Source: Acheta domesticus
Lineage: Eukaryota; Arthropoda; Insecta; Orthoptera; Gryllidae
Reading direction: 5' to 3'
Length of the DNA: 64,000 nucleotides
NCBI GenBank assembly: GCA_031308135.1
Contig: JAHLJT010009436.1
Coordinates: forward strand, 143,056,303 to 143,120,302
Shown: piece by piece, positions 31,731 to 45,000 of the stretch
How the letters are laid out: each line of letters opens with the position of its first letter
How positions within the stretch are numbered: the first letter of the stretch is position 1
Made by a program: the position numbers and the translations under genes
The notes under the pieces: generated by a model
Databases searched by the model: none
Seen by the model: the letters and a program-made list of their open reading frames with translations, nothing else
What the model was told of the DNA's origin: nothing

Positions 31731-33240
31731 TGTAACGATTGGTACAGGTACCAGTCGTCCCAGACGTCCCGGCGGTCGAAAAGACATTTAAAATGCGCGG
31801 GCTAGACGCAGGCGACGAGCGGCGGTGGCGCGAGCGCGCCCTGGTATCGCCTTCACGGAAGGGGAAAGTTCGCATAAATAAAGCGAACGGAAGGAAAAAG
31901 CTTCTTTCTTGACCAGACCACGCGGGCGAACAGTTTGACTAGACCACGGGAGTGAATAGTTTTCGTTAGCAAAGGAGGCGATGTCGCCATTTTCTGCGGC
32001 GAGTATGCGTGGATGTATGGCGCAGAAAAGTTCAGTATTTTGAGAACGCCTAGTAACATTTTGAACAGTGGAGTAATGCAGAAATAGTGGAAACGGTAGT
32101 TAAATCCAACGAGAAGTAATAGGCGACGTAATCAGATTCGGCGGTTTAGTGGACTGTATTAGAACACCGGAATTAGTCGACCAGATTCGAGAGAGGGCAA
32201 GAAACCGCGCTAGGAGACAGAAAAAAACATAATTTTTCTGAAGTGCATGAACTATGTGCATGACCCGCATGAACTATGAATATGTGTGCATGAGAATAAA
32301 GACGAACGAGGAACATACGAGAGAAGGACGTGGTGAATTGCTGTAGTGGAACGAACGGGAGAAGGGTGTGGACGAACGGGGAACGTACGAGAGAAGAGGA
32401 TGGTCAATAGAACTGCAATTTCACGGCAAACGAGGCAGGACGACAGGCCACGAGACTTCGGCGACCAGCGTGCGCCGGAGTCGGCGCTGCGCCTAGCAGA
32501 GCGCTCCAAGGGCACTTCTAGCTACCCCGAATGCCAACGAGGTGGTTAGATCCACGCGCCGTCAAGGTAACAAAATCAATTTTCCAGCAAAATTCGAAGT
32601 GTAGGACAGTCGTGAGGCGGACTGTAGGAAATTGTGTAGAAGAACAAGAACGGAACTGTGCGAATAACTGTGTTGCGGCGCGTGAATTGTTCCGGCGAAA
32701 TCAAGCAATGAAAAGTTTGAGAGCAGAACAAGGTTCGAAGAAATGATGTACATTTTAGTTTGTGAAACCTTGTAACTTCCATAACACGTGCTTAAAATTT
32801 TGACGGTGGATTATCATCCCCCAATTACTCATGTGTAAAGATAGTAATGTAAAGGAAAAGTTTTGTGTAACTCGACGAGTGCAGAAACAATTTTTGTAAA
32901 TTTTAATTAACAGGGTTGTACATAAATGTGTAATGTTCTTTGTTCGTAGATTAATAGGTATAGTACATCTTGAAAGAGGCTAATTGCATGAGTAACAAAT
33001 GTTTAATGTTCGAAAATTTATTGTGAATCAAAAGGTAATAACCGTGCACGGAATAAGTCAACAAAGTAATGTAGAAGAACGGGCAGAAAAAGCGTTTGAT
33101 TAATTTGTGTCCTTTTTTGCCAAGTGTTGATTTAGATGTTATTTTTTTAAAACATCGTCTCTGTATTCTAAGCCAAAAATATACGACCAGTGAATTGAAT
33201 TGTATTCGGGTTTACTTTCTCACCCTATAAAGATACTGCC
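31731..33240. other. CpG-richer block, LTR- or promoter-like, unassigned
   Basis: Begins TGTAACGATTGGTAC, the kind of start seen in gypsy-type LTRs. It has internal tandem motifs: GACGAACG-GGGAAC-GTACGAGAGAAG at 32302 and again near 32369, and GACCAGACCACG / GACTAGACCACG near 31911 and 31937. No coding frame with recognisable protein is present, and no second copy in the window would prove an LTR. Alternatives are the 5' region of a gene outside the window or a decayed retroelement leader. Confidence 0.3.
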
Positions 33241-34300
33241 CCCTGAGATATCAAAGCTTGCAAGAGCATTCGATCTACGCCTCCCATGAACCGCTAATTA
33301 TTATTATTATTATAATTAAAGTAGGGTAAGGCGTTATATATACCCACATACAAAAGGAATGGCGGTTTTTGAGAGTCTATAAGAAATCATCACAAAATCC
33401 CGTAAATGTATTATTGCTAGATACTGCATCAAATATATTTAAGACGAATAAAAGCTCGCAGATTATGGCAAACTTGGTTAATGAGGCGCATAGGCAACCC
33501 GCAATACACGCTACACTGCATCACACTTATCTATCGCGTAATCTTGGAAAAAATTAGTTCTTTAGTCCTTTTTGAGACTTTCTATTACGTATTTTGAAAG
33601 TCCCTTCATAATAACACGGAAAGCTAGAAACACCGAGGGTTGAATTTAAATGCGAAGCTCGTTTCACTTTTCAAGCAATGATTTAAAAAGTGTTATGTTG
33701 ACGTCTTTGGGACCTTTCTGTATCTTTATTTTGGGTTTCAGCTCGTCTGAGCAATCTCGGCTATTCAGAACTTACCTTTCATCCGGCAGCCATATTACTA
33801 TCCGTCGGCATAACATACACAATTATTTCATAATAATAATAATCCAAAAAAAGACTTTCTCTTATATGTAGCATTGCTCCAAAAGACGATTTTTCTATCG
33901 AATAATTCGTTTTGTGGGATCCTGATAACGAAAATGTAGATTTTTCTTGTTCTTACGGAAGTGAATTACCTTCTCGAAAACATAACGTATTCAAAATCCA
34001 CGGACATCTTTAAACCATCCATTGATATATAAAAAATACTTTTAAGTTTCAAGGATTCGTGTGGAATCTTGATACCTAAAAACTGGTTTTCAATGAAACG
34101 TCTATCCGTCTTATTGTGAGCAACATAGTGGCTAAATCTCATCCCAGGATTTTCTCGAAAACGTTATTCTCCAGTCGATCTGGTCGCACCCTGAGAATTT
34201 GAAATGGATATTTTCATTATTTTTTGGGGTGAGGGAGTACTTGTATGAAGCCCCCGGGACATTTTCAGAATTTTATCAAAAATTGCTCTTGTCTTTTTTT
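33241..34300. other. AT-rich sequence with distant similarity to repeat A
   Basis: 34150-34280 shows CAGTCGATCTGGTC..., GTACTTGTATGAAGCCCCCG and TTTTCAGAATTTTATCAA, resembling the GATCTGGTTC/TATGAAGCCCTCCGGGG/CTCAAAAACG section of repeat A at 34600-34700. It may be a diverged relative placed next to the full copy. No gene seen. Confidence 0.35.
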
Positions 34301-35838
34301 ACTTTCCCGTATACGTACGTATACACAGAGTGATATACGTAGTATAGGGAAAGTTATGTAATGCTGCGCGAAAAAATGGCCAATTTTCGGCAGAAAAAAT
34401 TAATTGCCGGGCCGTGAAAAGTGGATAAAATCAGTTGCTAAATTAAGAAAAAAAATCCCCTAACACGTGGTGTAGCCAGAAACTCTGTTTTCTAGGTCCT
34501 TGATACCGAAAACCCAATTGAAAGGAAAACGTCCGTCTGTCCATCTGTGAACACTGCTGGCGCCTAAACCATACGTACGATTTCTTCCAAAATGGATACT
34601 CCCCGGTCGATCTGGTTCTAGTCGAAACTTTGAGATTTTAAAAAAAGATTCTTCAAATTTTGGAGGTACTTTATATGAAGCCCTCCGGGGATTTCAAAGT
34701 TTTCTCAAAAACGGCTCCAAATGTTTTCTTTACATTTCTTGTATGAATAGAGTAAAATACACTTATGAACATGGCATAGGTCCGATTTCCACGGATAACT
34801 CTGAATTTGCGAAAATTGTGAAGTTTGAATTTCTTTCGGCGTCTTTCTCCAACTACAAAATTGAAGATAGAGATTTTTTCTTCAAATAAAATTTGTTCTG
34901 CAATTGAGTTCTTTCATAAAGGTCAAGTAAATGTTTTTCAAAATTTTAGTAGTTTTTGTGCAATATGTGCAATTTTAAAAAAATTACAAAAACAAGATTT
35001 TCTCAAAAACGGCTCCAACTTTTTTTCTTTAAACCTTTGGTAGGGATAGTCGTAAATGTACTCTATCAGATGACATAAAAGCCATATTGCTCTATCGGTT
35101 GTTTTTTTTTCAAAAATTAAAAAACGTGAATTTTTTCACGTTTCTCACGTCGATAATATTTACATTAGCGGCGATTTTTTCACATTATTATATTTACGAG
35201 TACATGTGCTTAAAAAAATGTGAAGTAAAGTTTCACGGAAACACAAGCGTTTTCTGTGAAAAGTAGCTCAAAATTTCGCATTTTCAGAAACGCTCAAACG
35301 CCATTTTCTCATATATGGCAGCAAATTTTTTCTTCAAATTTTTGTAACGGATAGTGCTAACTAATTACACTCTTTAGTTTAGCGTAAAGTTTATTTTGAG
35401 TTTTTTTGTTTTTTCAAAAATTACATAATTGTAATTTTTTGAAACATCTCTCATATCTGTAATATGCACATTACCAGCAATTTGTAAACATATTTGTGAG
35501 TGTAAGTGTTTCAAATATAGTATTTTGAAAACTCAAAAATGAGCTTCAAATTTCGCATTTTTAGTAGCGCTAAAATGCCATTTTCTCCTAATATTTTTCA
35601 AAAGAAAATTGCCATTTATGTCTAGGTTTTTGTGTTCTTTAATAATCTAAAATTAATGTTTCCGTTCTACCAATAGGAAACCGAAAAATTAAGAAAATGA
35701 CAAAAAAATGTACTTTTGGCGGGGATAGATGACAGCTGGCAAGAAAGAGTTTGTGGCAATTCCGAATAGCTAGCGAAGACCCCAAAAAATAGAAAACTAA
35801 TTCGGGAAAGTATGTGCCATTCTGTAGCACCACTAGTT
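34301..35838 (-). repeat. Repeat A, full-length inverted copy (1.54 kb)
   Basis: Uninterrupted unit: read on the minus strand it runs from AACTAGTGGTGCTACAGAAT to the terminal palindrome ending TATACGGGAAAGT. The CACATACTTTCCCG near its start and CGGGAAAGT at its end form a weak inverted pair (ACTTTCCCGTAT). No coding frame is supported; poly-A and poly-T runs and CTCAAAAACGGCTCCAA motifs recur internally. The family is unnamed; candidates are a large non-autonomous DNA element or a dispersed satellite unit. Confidence 0.8.
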
Positions 35839-36713
35839 TATGTGTATAGTGCAACTGTTCATGTATTGACCGTCTTGTTTCTGTGAACATTTTGTGATAT
35901 AACCTACGATACTCATGCACTAGGAATGGTTAATCACTAACCGCTCATGTTATTCTTATTCAAAATATTTTTGTCCATTTTTATCGCTCACCCCTCAAAT
36001 TTCAAATTCTGTTAATTTCAGTCAATATGCATTCATAGACTTCAAGAAGGGATTTTTTTAAAATCATGAATTAAAAATGAAATTTGATGGAAGCATAGGC
36101 CTATATTTCTTTCATAATATTGTTTATGTTTTCTAGTGTGGTTGACTTTACAGAGTTAACATAACTCATTTAAGAGAAATAATTGTTTTACCTTGTTTAT
36201 TCGATCTCCTTATGCTAAGATGAAAAGTCACGAAATGAGCTACAGTGTACTATGAGACGACGGAGTCTCAAGGAAGAAACCACGAAATTGCCAGGGCGTT
36301 CTGCGCGCGAATCCAAAAGATAAGGCAGAAGGCTTAAGAAAATTTGAGAAGGGCATTATCAGAGAGTTTAGAGAGTAACTTAAACTATGATGGAAAAAGA
36401 GCTCTTACACCTTGTGATGCTCTTCGGAAAAAAAAAAAAAAAAGCAAAGAATGCAGCACGCTTGTGTACAATGAAGAGTGAAGACTGTGTCTTGTTACAA
36501 TTGGATTCTGTTTTACCTGTGCCAGTATTTTCTTTATCAGCAGTGATACGGTGAAATTTTTAAGTCAACGTGTTCAGTCGTGGTATTGCATTGAAAAAGT
36601 TGGGATTTTTCCTCAATCGGGTAGGTATCTCCCACCAAAGTGACACTGGCTCAGCCGGGACTGCCTAAGGTCCCGACTGGTCGCCCGACATGTGAGGAAG
36701 TGTAGTGTAAATA
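35839..36713. other. Unassigned spacer with a poly-A run
   Basis: Separates repeat A from block B at this locus. It includes a run of about 17 A at 36429. Nothing else was recognised. Confidence 0.4.
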
Positions 36714-37361
36714 AGGGGTGCGGATAGGTCAAGAAAGAGGAAGGAAAGATCGCGCGCGTTCCGTGGCCCGTTAGGCAACTGCTTCGGCATTCGCCTAGTG
36801 TCGGATCGGAGAAACCACGGAAAACTACCGATCAGAGCAGATGTCCGCTAGAATTCTCTTCCAGACGGCTGCATTCGACCTAGCTAACAAGTCGAAAATC
36901 CTGCCACCGTCAGAACTCGAATCACAGAACCTCCCGGCCAGAGGGACTGCATTGACATCAATTGTTGCCATGGGCCACCTTTGCCGATTAATGCAATGAT
37001 CGATCTTAGGACCTAAGCTCATAGAATGTCGCATATGACAACATAGACATGTAAATAAAAATGCCAGAACACGCAGCCTAGGGTATGCCCACATCGCAGC
37101 GATCGTACAAGCACACTCTACGATTGAGCTTCAGTGGAAACTCAATCAAGTCATACGGCATGTACGAGCATGGATGGAAAATCACGAACTCGGTCTCGCT
37201 TTCTTGACAAGAAAACAGACACCGACGCTGATCCTTATGGCTGACGATACAGACGTCATCGGGACACAGCCGTTCGTGAAACATGTGAGCATCACATTCG
37301 ACATCCAACTCGCATTTGGTGAACTTATACGATAGGTGTCAGATAAAGTTTTACGAGTGAC
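36714..37361. repeat. Block B, inverted copy
   Basis: About 97 percent identical to the reverse complement of 7543-8190, including the dead RT fragment. Confidence 0.85.
37078..37335 (+). pseudogene. R1/Jockey-type LINE RT fragment, second copy
   Basis: Reads GYAHIAAIVQAHSTIELQWK, then LNQVIRHVRAWMENHELGLA, then the FLTRKQTPTL section, and stops at ELIR. It carries the same lost catalytic DD and the same internal deletion as 7545-7830, so this is a passenger copied with block B. It does not encode an active enzyme. Confidence 0.65.
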
Positions 37362-40300
37362 TAATTTTTGCTGCTTTAATTTTTATTATACATTCATAAT
37401 TTGAATTTAGAAATTACATTTCAGTCATTCGATGGATGTGCAACCTCCAATCTATTGGGGTACCAGCCGCCACTGACTGTCACAAACAAGTACAAGACGC
37501 CAAGCACTCTTGCTTCACCTGCAAAAGATGAGCCAACCACAGAAAGTTGCTAGAACAATGGGCTGTAGCAGTAAATCTTGACAATATAATTGAGAACTAC
37601 GAAAAAAATTGATGAACGATAACAAACTACCGCACACTGGAAAGGTACTCCAGCCTAAGTAGTCAGAGGAAAACTCGCATCTTTAGCTTCTGGTTTGAAG
37701 AAAATGAAGCAGTAACAACGAAAAAAGATATCCAAAGACAAAAGACAAGATGAAATAATGCCAAAGCAGTTTAGAAATGGATCTCAGTCTAAGGAAAAGG
37801 GTTCATGGTTTTGGTGAGTAAGTCACACTTATTCAGATGTGCAGCTTGCCTGAATTTCATTAAAATTTCCTCAGTTTTCCTCGTAAAAATAACTAATAAT
37901 TATTATTATAAAGAAGGATTAGAAATTAAAATTACAAAACTATTTAATTGTAATTACACCTTTCAATGATATCCTATATTAAACAATTTGGGCATTGATA
38001 TTTTTTGTCACAATAGGTTCTTGTTCAGTTCTCATTATTAATTATATAATTTATTCTTCCATAAATTCATTTCCATGATATGAATCCTTTTTCATCCATT
38101 TAATTCTTTTATGACTACTTTTGAATGTTCATTGAAGAAATTGCAAAGGAAGCGAGATGTTTTTATCAGAATGAGCTCATGTTACAAGCAAATTAGATCA
38201 GGAAGGTTATTATATGAGAACTTCGCTGCCAAATCTGTAAATGGAAATAAACTTTCAACTCAATCAAAAATTTCCAAGGTTTCAGAAGCGATGCTTCATT
38301 GAGCTGACACAATAAAAACTTTACTGGAGAAAGTAAGATGTTTGAGTCAAGTTTGTTTGGATTTTTTTAAACATATTAAATTAACAAATCAAGTGCAATG
38401 AAACAAAAGATTAAATAATCTTTAGATTTTTACAAAAACACCAGTGTCCCTGAAAAACCACCTTGCTAGAGATCATGAAATAGGAAGACTTCAAAATTGT
38501 AACATATGATTGTGATTCAACAGTGCATGCCAAAAATAACAAGCATATTTATTATTAGCATGTGAACAACATGAAATAAAAATACTTCTACAATCATGTT
38601 AAATACAATGACCTACAAAAGCACTGTCTGCTGGCAACATCTTTACAAATGTTCAGTGTTTGCTGACAATGTATTTAACATTGAAAGTGCTGTAACAACT
38701 ACTCTAAGATATTATCTGTGTCAAACACATGTAGCCTCCTCAATATTCTTATAAATATCAATGTTTTCAGAATTTTAAAACTATATTTGAGTTTATGTCA
38801 GTCAAATCACTGCATGTGTAAATGTAGTCAGCAGAGTTTTTAACAGACACTTCTGAGGAATTTCAAGCATATACTAAAAACAGAAAATATTCGACTAGGT
38901 GTTTACCAGGTAATAAAAATATATTAGTAGTATTTTCTGAAACTGCATAAAATAATGTTATCCTTCATTACTTAATATCAATTTTTCTTATTAGAATACA
39001 AAGGGAACCATTATATTCAAACTTGTATCTATTTAATTACTTTGAATAAATTTCTTACTACATCTTTCCAAGCTATTTTCCACTTATAAACAGTAATTTA
39101 AATAGGGTAACATATTTTAGACAATCCTGAGTCTACTTCCCAAAAAATCCCAGAACCAACACAACGAATTCAATAAAACCAGCAACCCATACTTAGTGCA
39201 ATCTACTAAAAAGTTGTGTTGGAAGGTTAAGTATTCTTAAGAGTGCACAGAAACAGTACCACAAGTCAAATGGCACTCAACTCAGTCTTGTTACTAATCC
39301 ATTATTTCACTACCTTATTGGTTCATCAGTAGGAAGATGAAGGCTCAATTGGAGTTTGCTCTAAATGCCACAGAAAACAAGAGCAAAACTCCTTTATACT
39401 CACAAAACCAGCTGAACTTACTAGTGCATTTCTCTTGCATGATATATTACAATCACAGTAATATTATTGTTCAGAAATATGTAGCAATCAGTATTCAAAT
39501 AACAAGAAACATGAGCTCATGTACCACCCTGTTCCTAACACTTTTCTTCAGTGCAACTATAAAACAACTATGAGGATTCATGCAAAATAGCATTGTTTCT
39601 TGGCTAAACATCCCACACAATGATATTTCTTTAAGTACACGTAAACAAAGCTGGTATTATTCACCTAACATTTTATTCTGTCAAGTTTTGCATGATACCA
39701 ACCAATTTAAAGAACTTCAAACAGCATATATTATGATTACCTCATTCTTTCAATTTCTATCCTTTCATCAAAATCAGCTATTTCAAAAACTTTTATTCAG
39801 AAAAACAGAAAAAGGATAGTTTACATCAGGGAATGTGAATCAATACTGTTTAATCACACTTATGTAGCACAAAGACAAAATGTCCAGTCATGGATTCAAT
39901 ACAAAAATCTTACCATCACAAGAAGTCTCAAATTGGGGATACTAGAAAGTTAAGTCATACTTCTTGAAATACACATTCAAAATAATAGAACATTCAGGAA
40001 TAGAAAGTAAATAAATTATTTAATTTTTTGATACATGTACCTACTAGTTAATAAAATAATTGAGACCCCCATTTGGGGAAGAGGATTTTAAATGAAGTTA
40101 AGCGTGTTATCATTGTCAAATAACCCCAATAAAATTGTATCCTAGAAAGAATAATGGAACAGGTATATTGAATGCATGTACTAATTTAACTAGGCAATAT
40201 TTTGGAAGAAGCTATTAGAGTGCAGCACCATAAATTTAGAAAAAAACATTAATCACAAATATTTGAAGTTCAATGTTGAGATGTTAACCCCTCATCTGAC

Positions 40301-42966
40301 TGAACCAATTAAGTAGTGATAGACTGACAGAAGGATATTATGAAGAATAAGTATAGTGACTATGAGGGGAAACTACAGAAAAAAAACCCTTTACAAAATT
40401 TTAACTAACTGATCCTTGAATGGTATGGCACATAACATAATATGAATCTTAAACATAACCATTCTTATATCAATTAAGGAAAAGATAATCAAAAGCAATC
40501 AACTTTTTCTTTCAAATTATTGCCTATTTATTGTGATAAGACACCTTTATGGTTATTTTCCTACAGTCTTTTGCAGGTAACATATTTCATTATCGACAGT
40601 AATATATACTCTTACACACACAAAATCATGAAATTTGATTTCATTTCAAACATTAAAGAATCTAACAAATCATATACTGTGTATGAAACATACCATATAC
40701 TTCTTGAATTATGTACATATACATCTTTCATCTAGGTTTTCAATCTACTCATAATATACTGTGATGCTAAGAAAACAAAAATATATAAATATGAATATGC
40801 ATTAAATTATGAGTTTTGCTCTTTTCTTTCTCATTTCATTATTGTTTTGTGCTAACTTTACACAATATAACATCAATCTACACAACATAAATTATATAAC
40901 ATAAAATCCTAACATTCTAAACAACATTTTTGAAAATATTTAACACAGCAAATGGAAAACGGCTACTATATAGTAAGAATTACAGGGAGAAAACATGATA
41001 GCACCAACATGGTTCCACCATTCATTTTGGAAAGTTGAGGAAACCCTCCAAACTCCTCTCAATGAACTATGTATTTCTCTTTGTATTCCCAATACATCAC
41101 AATGTAGCAAATAGTTTAACACATTACAATATATACTACATTTATTACCTGTATTCCAAAGAAATATTTTCTATGAAGTGTACAGATTGTTCCAGCATTC
41201 TCACATTGTTTTCTTTGGCCAGTATATTTATTGTCTACTTTACAACTAGAATTACCACAGCATTTCTGTTCTTAGTTCATTAAGGTATATTATCCTAATA
41301 TGCTAATATACACATTTATATACAATGAGATGCCTTAAATCACAGATGAAAGTAAACTATGAAGTACTATACACACTACCTGACAGCAGAATAAAAATTA
41401 GGCATTTGTCAAAACCATCTCTAAATCCCACATTTATAAAAGAGAAATTGATCTAAAAATGTCATAAGAAATGCAGTCAGAATGAGCAAACAAACCTATT
41501 CTTATGGCTATCCACCCTGAACATCCTTATTTACAATATTACATCTCATAATTTTTACAAAACGTTATACCAGAAATTGAACTATAACAGGAATTTGGAA
41601 TGATTTTGAAAGAAAAAATGGTTATTGATTAATCTTAGGGAATAATGTTGAATATATAGTTGTTACTTTAAATTCTTTTCTACCTCATCAGCCAAATAAA
41701 GGTGTCCAAACGTTTCTAGTTTGGGCATAAAAAATATCTTCAAGTTTGGTATGCCAACAGCCATCAAAAACAATTTTAAAATAAACATATTTTCCTCTTT
41801 TTTTACCAACACCAAATTTCCATCAGAGAACAAACTATTTACCTCAAGAGTATTTTAATATTTTGCAACAATTATTCATGTACACTTCAATTCTGAGTAT
41901 TATGTTACAAGAGCTGGAGAATGCAACGCAAGGATTCACACCTAAAAACATTTTGCTCCTGTTTTAATTTTCATGTAATTTGTTTAATGCTTTGAATGCT
42001 TTGAATTTACTGACAATGGTATAAAATTTACCGAGTAAATTTCTAAGAAGCCAAAAAAATCTTATAGTAATGTATCAAATTACTGTAGGAATACTTTTAG
42101 TTACAGAGAAACTTATCGGGTATAAGTGAACACGAACAAATAAAAAATACAAACTCTACATAATAACTACCATTTTAATGTATTAATCACTGTGTAGTGC
42201 ACTAATTAGCATATATCAATTCCAACAAAAGATAAGATCATTAAATAGAGCAAATAATTTACACAAAATTAAAAAGAAAAATATCTGAAAGTAATCCAGA
42301 ATGAGGAAAACAAAAGAGGGTAAAATATTTTTCTGATTACTCACAATTAAACTATTGCATAAATTGTTCACATTTTCAATTCAGTTTATATTGATAAAAT
42401 CACTAACTTGCAAAAAATGCATCTTTGTACACATTACCGTTCACATATTACAGAAGTCCCCATATAGTTATGTGAAGGATAATTTGGTCAAAGACTAATT
42501 TTTGTAGTTACATGATTCTTATCTATACAAACTGAATGTGTAAGCCAATAACATCATGACATAGAATAAAAGAGTCAGCTGATTTCCTTTCCTAATTCCA
42601 CAAAATCAGTTTCTTTGAAATTGAATATTTATTCTTTCATTTCGTTCCCTTGAGCAATTTATAAAAAAAAGAGGCTATAAGAAAGATGCATTGCTCCACA
42701 AATATGTCATGTTTATTAAGAGCATTAGACTTATGAAAAAAGGAGAAAAAAAGGAGGGGAAGACAGTATGATATTCTGTTTTCAAATGAATCTATGCATC
42801 TCATGCACTCTTAACAAAACAAGAAACATAAATTTGTAAACTATTCACTATTGACTTCAATATTTGTTTTCTGAGAACATAACTCACATAAAGAACTTCT
42901 TGCAAGAGAACAAAAATGTGTTCAATTAATTGTGAGGCAGATTGGAATACTAACTAAATACTATTT

Positions 42967-42999
42967 GAAAGGAATTAGAATCTGCTTCTAATTCCTTTC
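42967..42999. repeat. Perfect 14-bp stem hairpin
   Basis: GAAAGGAATTAGAA, a 5-base loop TCTGC, then the exact complement. Confidence 0.9.
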
Positions 43000-43482
43000 A
43001 TTCAATTCCCTAATTCTTATCTGGAGAGTGAGGAGGAATCCACCCCAAAAAGTCAAATCTGACGTGTGCAATGATTAAATAGACATCCATCAACTTTAAT
43101 AGACAATAACTGCTTTTAAAGCATATTCATTTAACTATTAGAAAATTTACTAATGTCAGGAATTATTTTTTTATTCTTTTGTAGGAAGAGGATATCTGTA
43201 ATTATCCTCATGCATCTGTTTATGCTTGTTTTTTCTACTTTTCTGAATAAACTTGAAATGGCATTATACAAGAAACTACAATAAAATATAATGTTCTCTG
43301 GGTGATTTTGGAGAAAAAGAAAATTTTGGAATGTCGAAAGTGAAGTCACTCAACAATGTCAAATTGTCTCTAAATTCACCAAAAATTAATGTTATGTGAT
43401 GTTAAGAAATCTTAACAATGGAGTAAACACAATTTCATGGTTTCTCAATAAAATATATTTTTTGTTAAAATAAACATTATAT

Positions 43483-43490
43483 GCAATAAA
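43483..43490. repeat. Degenerate 8-bp target duplication (left), GCAATAAA
   Basis: Matches GTAATAAC at 46282-46289 at six of eight bases. Confidence 0.55.
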
Positions 43491-43847
43491 TAAGGCCCAG
43501 ATAATTATGTAGTAACATATTTTCCTAACTGAAATCTGTCAAGTCAAATCAATGATGCTTCTCATCAGTTAGTATTTAAAAACATTGGCTTTTACTGACC
43601 CGAAAGTACATATATTTAAATACTACTGAATATTTCCATTTTCCTATAACTTTTTTTGTATAATTCATTATTCCTATTCATTTTTGATAAGGTATCACCT
43701 AGACAAACAATTCAGCATTGTCAAACATTTTTTCAGTAGTCACCTCTCTAAAACTCTCCATCACATTAAAATCAGTACGTCCATAAATAAGGGAGGTATT
43801 GCAAAACAAAAGGGCAAGGCAACAACATAAGGCTGTTAAGATTTAAA

Positions 43848-45000
43848 TCATGATTTAAATCAAATGATTTAAAAAAAAAATCAATGATTTAAATTACAAA
43901 GTTGATGTAAAGAATATATTTCTTCTAAACTTTTCACATACTAAGTGAACTTATTTGGGAAAATAAAATACAATATAATATACAATAAAACGTATGAAAC
44001 AAAGAACAATAAACAATTTGTAGCAAAGTTATGTACGAACAAATTTAGATGGCTGATTAGTTCTTATCCAGCATTTAATTGTCTGTAGTTAAAAACTAAT
44101 TTAGCACCAATCCTCCCCCCACACACCCTGAACTAGTTTAGAGAAAAACATGTTTCAATCTTCCATGGTGTCCATAATTCTAGATTTGTATTAAAATGTT
44201 TGCAAAAGCCACTTAAAGTACATCTTAAAAATGATGTGAATTAATAAAAATGGAATTTTATTAATACTCATTTAAAGAAGAAAATTAATATTGGTAAAAC
44301 TAATGAAAATTAGTTTTAATACTAGTTAATCTCACTAGTGTTAATAATATTAACTTTTTCCTTTGTGTACATTGATAAAATTCCATTTCAGGTGGCAGCA
44401 CACTTCAGGTGGCAGCACACTTCCCACTGGCAGTTAAAGTGTTAATGGGAGGGAGTGCAAATAACAACCATTATATCCCATATTTTTTATAGCAGGACAA
44501 CTATGAGGTAAAACTTCAAACTTAAAAAAATATTAAGTACTTCAAAACTAACACTGTTACGTTTTTCAATGAATTCAGGTGTTTTCAACAATAAGTTTTT
44601 TTTTTATTACGGTGGTATTGCACAAAACAACGGTAAAATTTCTTTGAACGAAGAATGCCTTCTTTCTAAATCATGCCAATAGATAGTGCCACACGCTTAT
44701 TTGGTAACATGGACACAAGAGAAGTGATTCAAGAGCATGAAACTATAAGTAAATCAAATTTAAAGATTTTGTGGGGTAGGGCAGTATTACACCGAATCCC
44801 TCGAACATGTAGTAACTTTTCATTTTTGTATAAAATTATATCAATTTAATTATAAATTTAAAACCTGAGGTTTTATTAAACTTTTTTCCGCTTTTAAAGT
44901 AATTAAGGATAAATAAATCACGAAAAATTTTGGTTTAGAGTAAAAACATCTAATACAATTTTAAAAAATCTTATTTAAATCAAAAAATCTGATTTTACGA
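43848..45000. mobile_element. ATTTAAATC-ended insertion nested in the hAT
   Basis: This stretch is absent from the related hAT at 53843. The left end is full of GATTTAAATCATGATTTAAA-type palindromes, and the right end has ATTTAAATCAAAAAATCTGA. No transposase frame. A 17-bp tandem duplication (TTCAGGTGGCAGCACAC) lies at 44389-44421. Exact borders and family are uncertain. Confidence 0.5.

Larger units (their letters stand above)
37362..43490. other. 6-kb AT-rich region without recognisable genes
   Basis: Uniform AT-rich sequence; open frames up to about 80 codons with Phe/Asn/Lys/Ile-rich translations are noise. It lies 3' of phtf, but a UTR of that length is not shown by anything here. A hairpin at 42967 is listed separately. 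Confidence 0.45.

Noticed and set aside
31425..31875. Open frames of 70-126 codons over the TA/TG microsatellite
   Set aside because: Translations are Tyr-Ile-Tyr-Ile and Cys-Val repeats from the microsatellite plus Arg-rich CpG noise, and several frames overlap on both strands.
38000..43400. Long 3' UTR or non-coding RNA of phtf
   Set aside because: AT-rich sequence downstream of the stop is compatible with it, but nothing in the sequence distinguishes a UTR from intergenic DNA.
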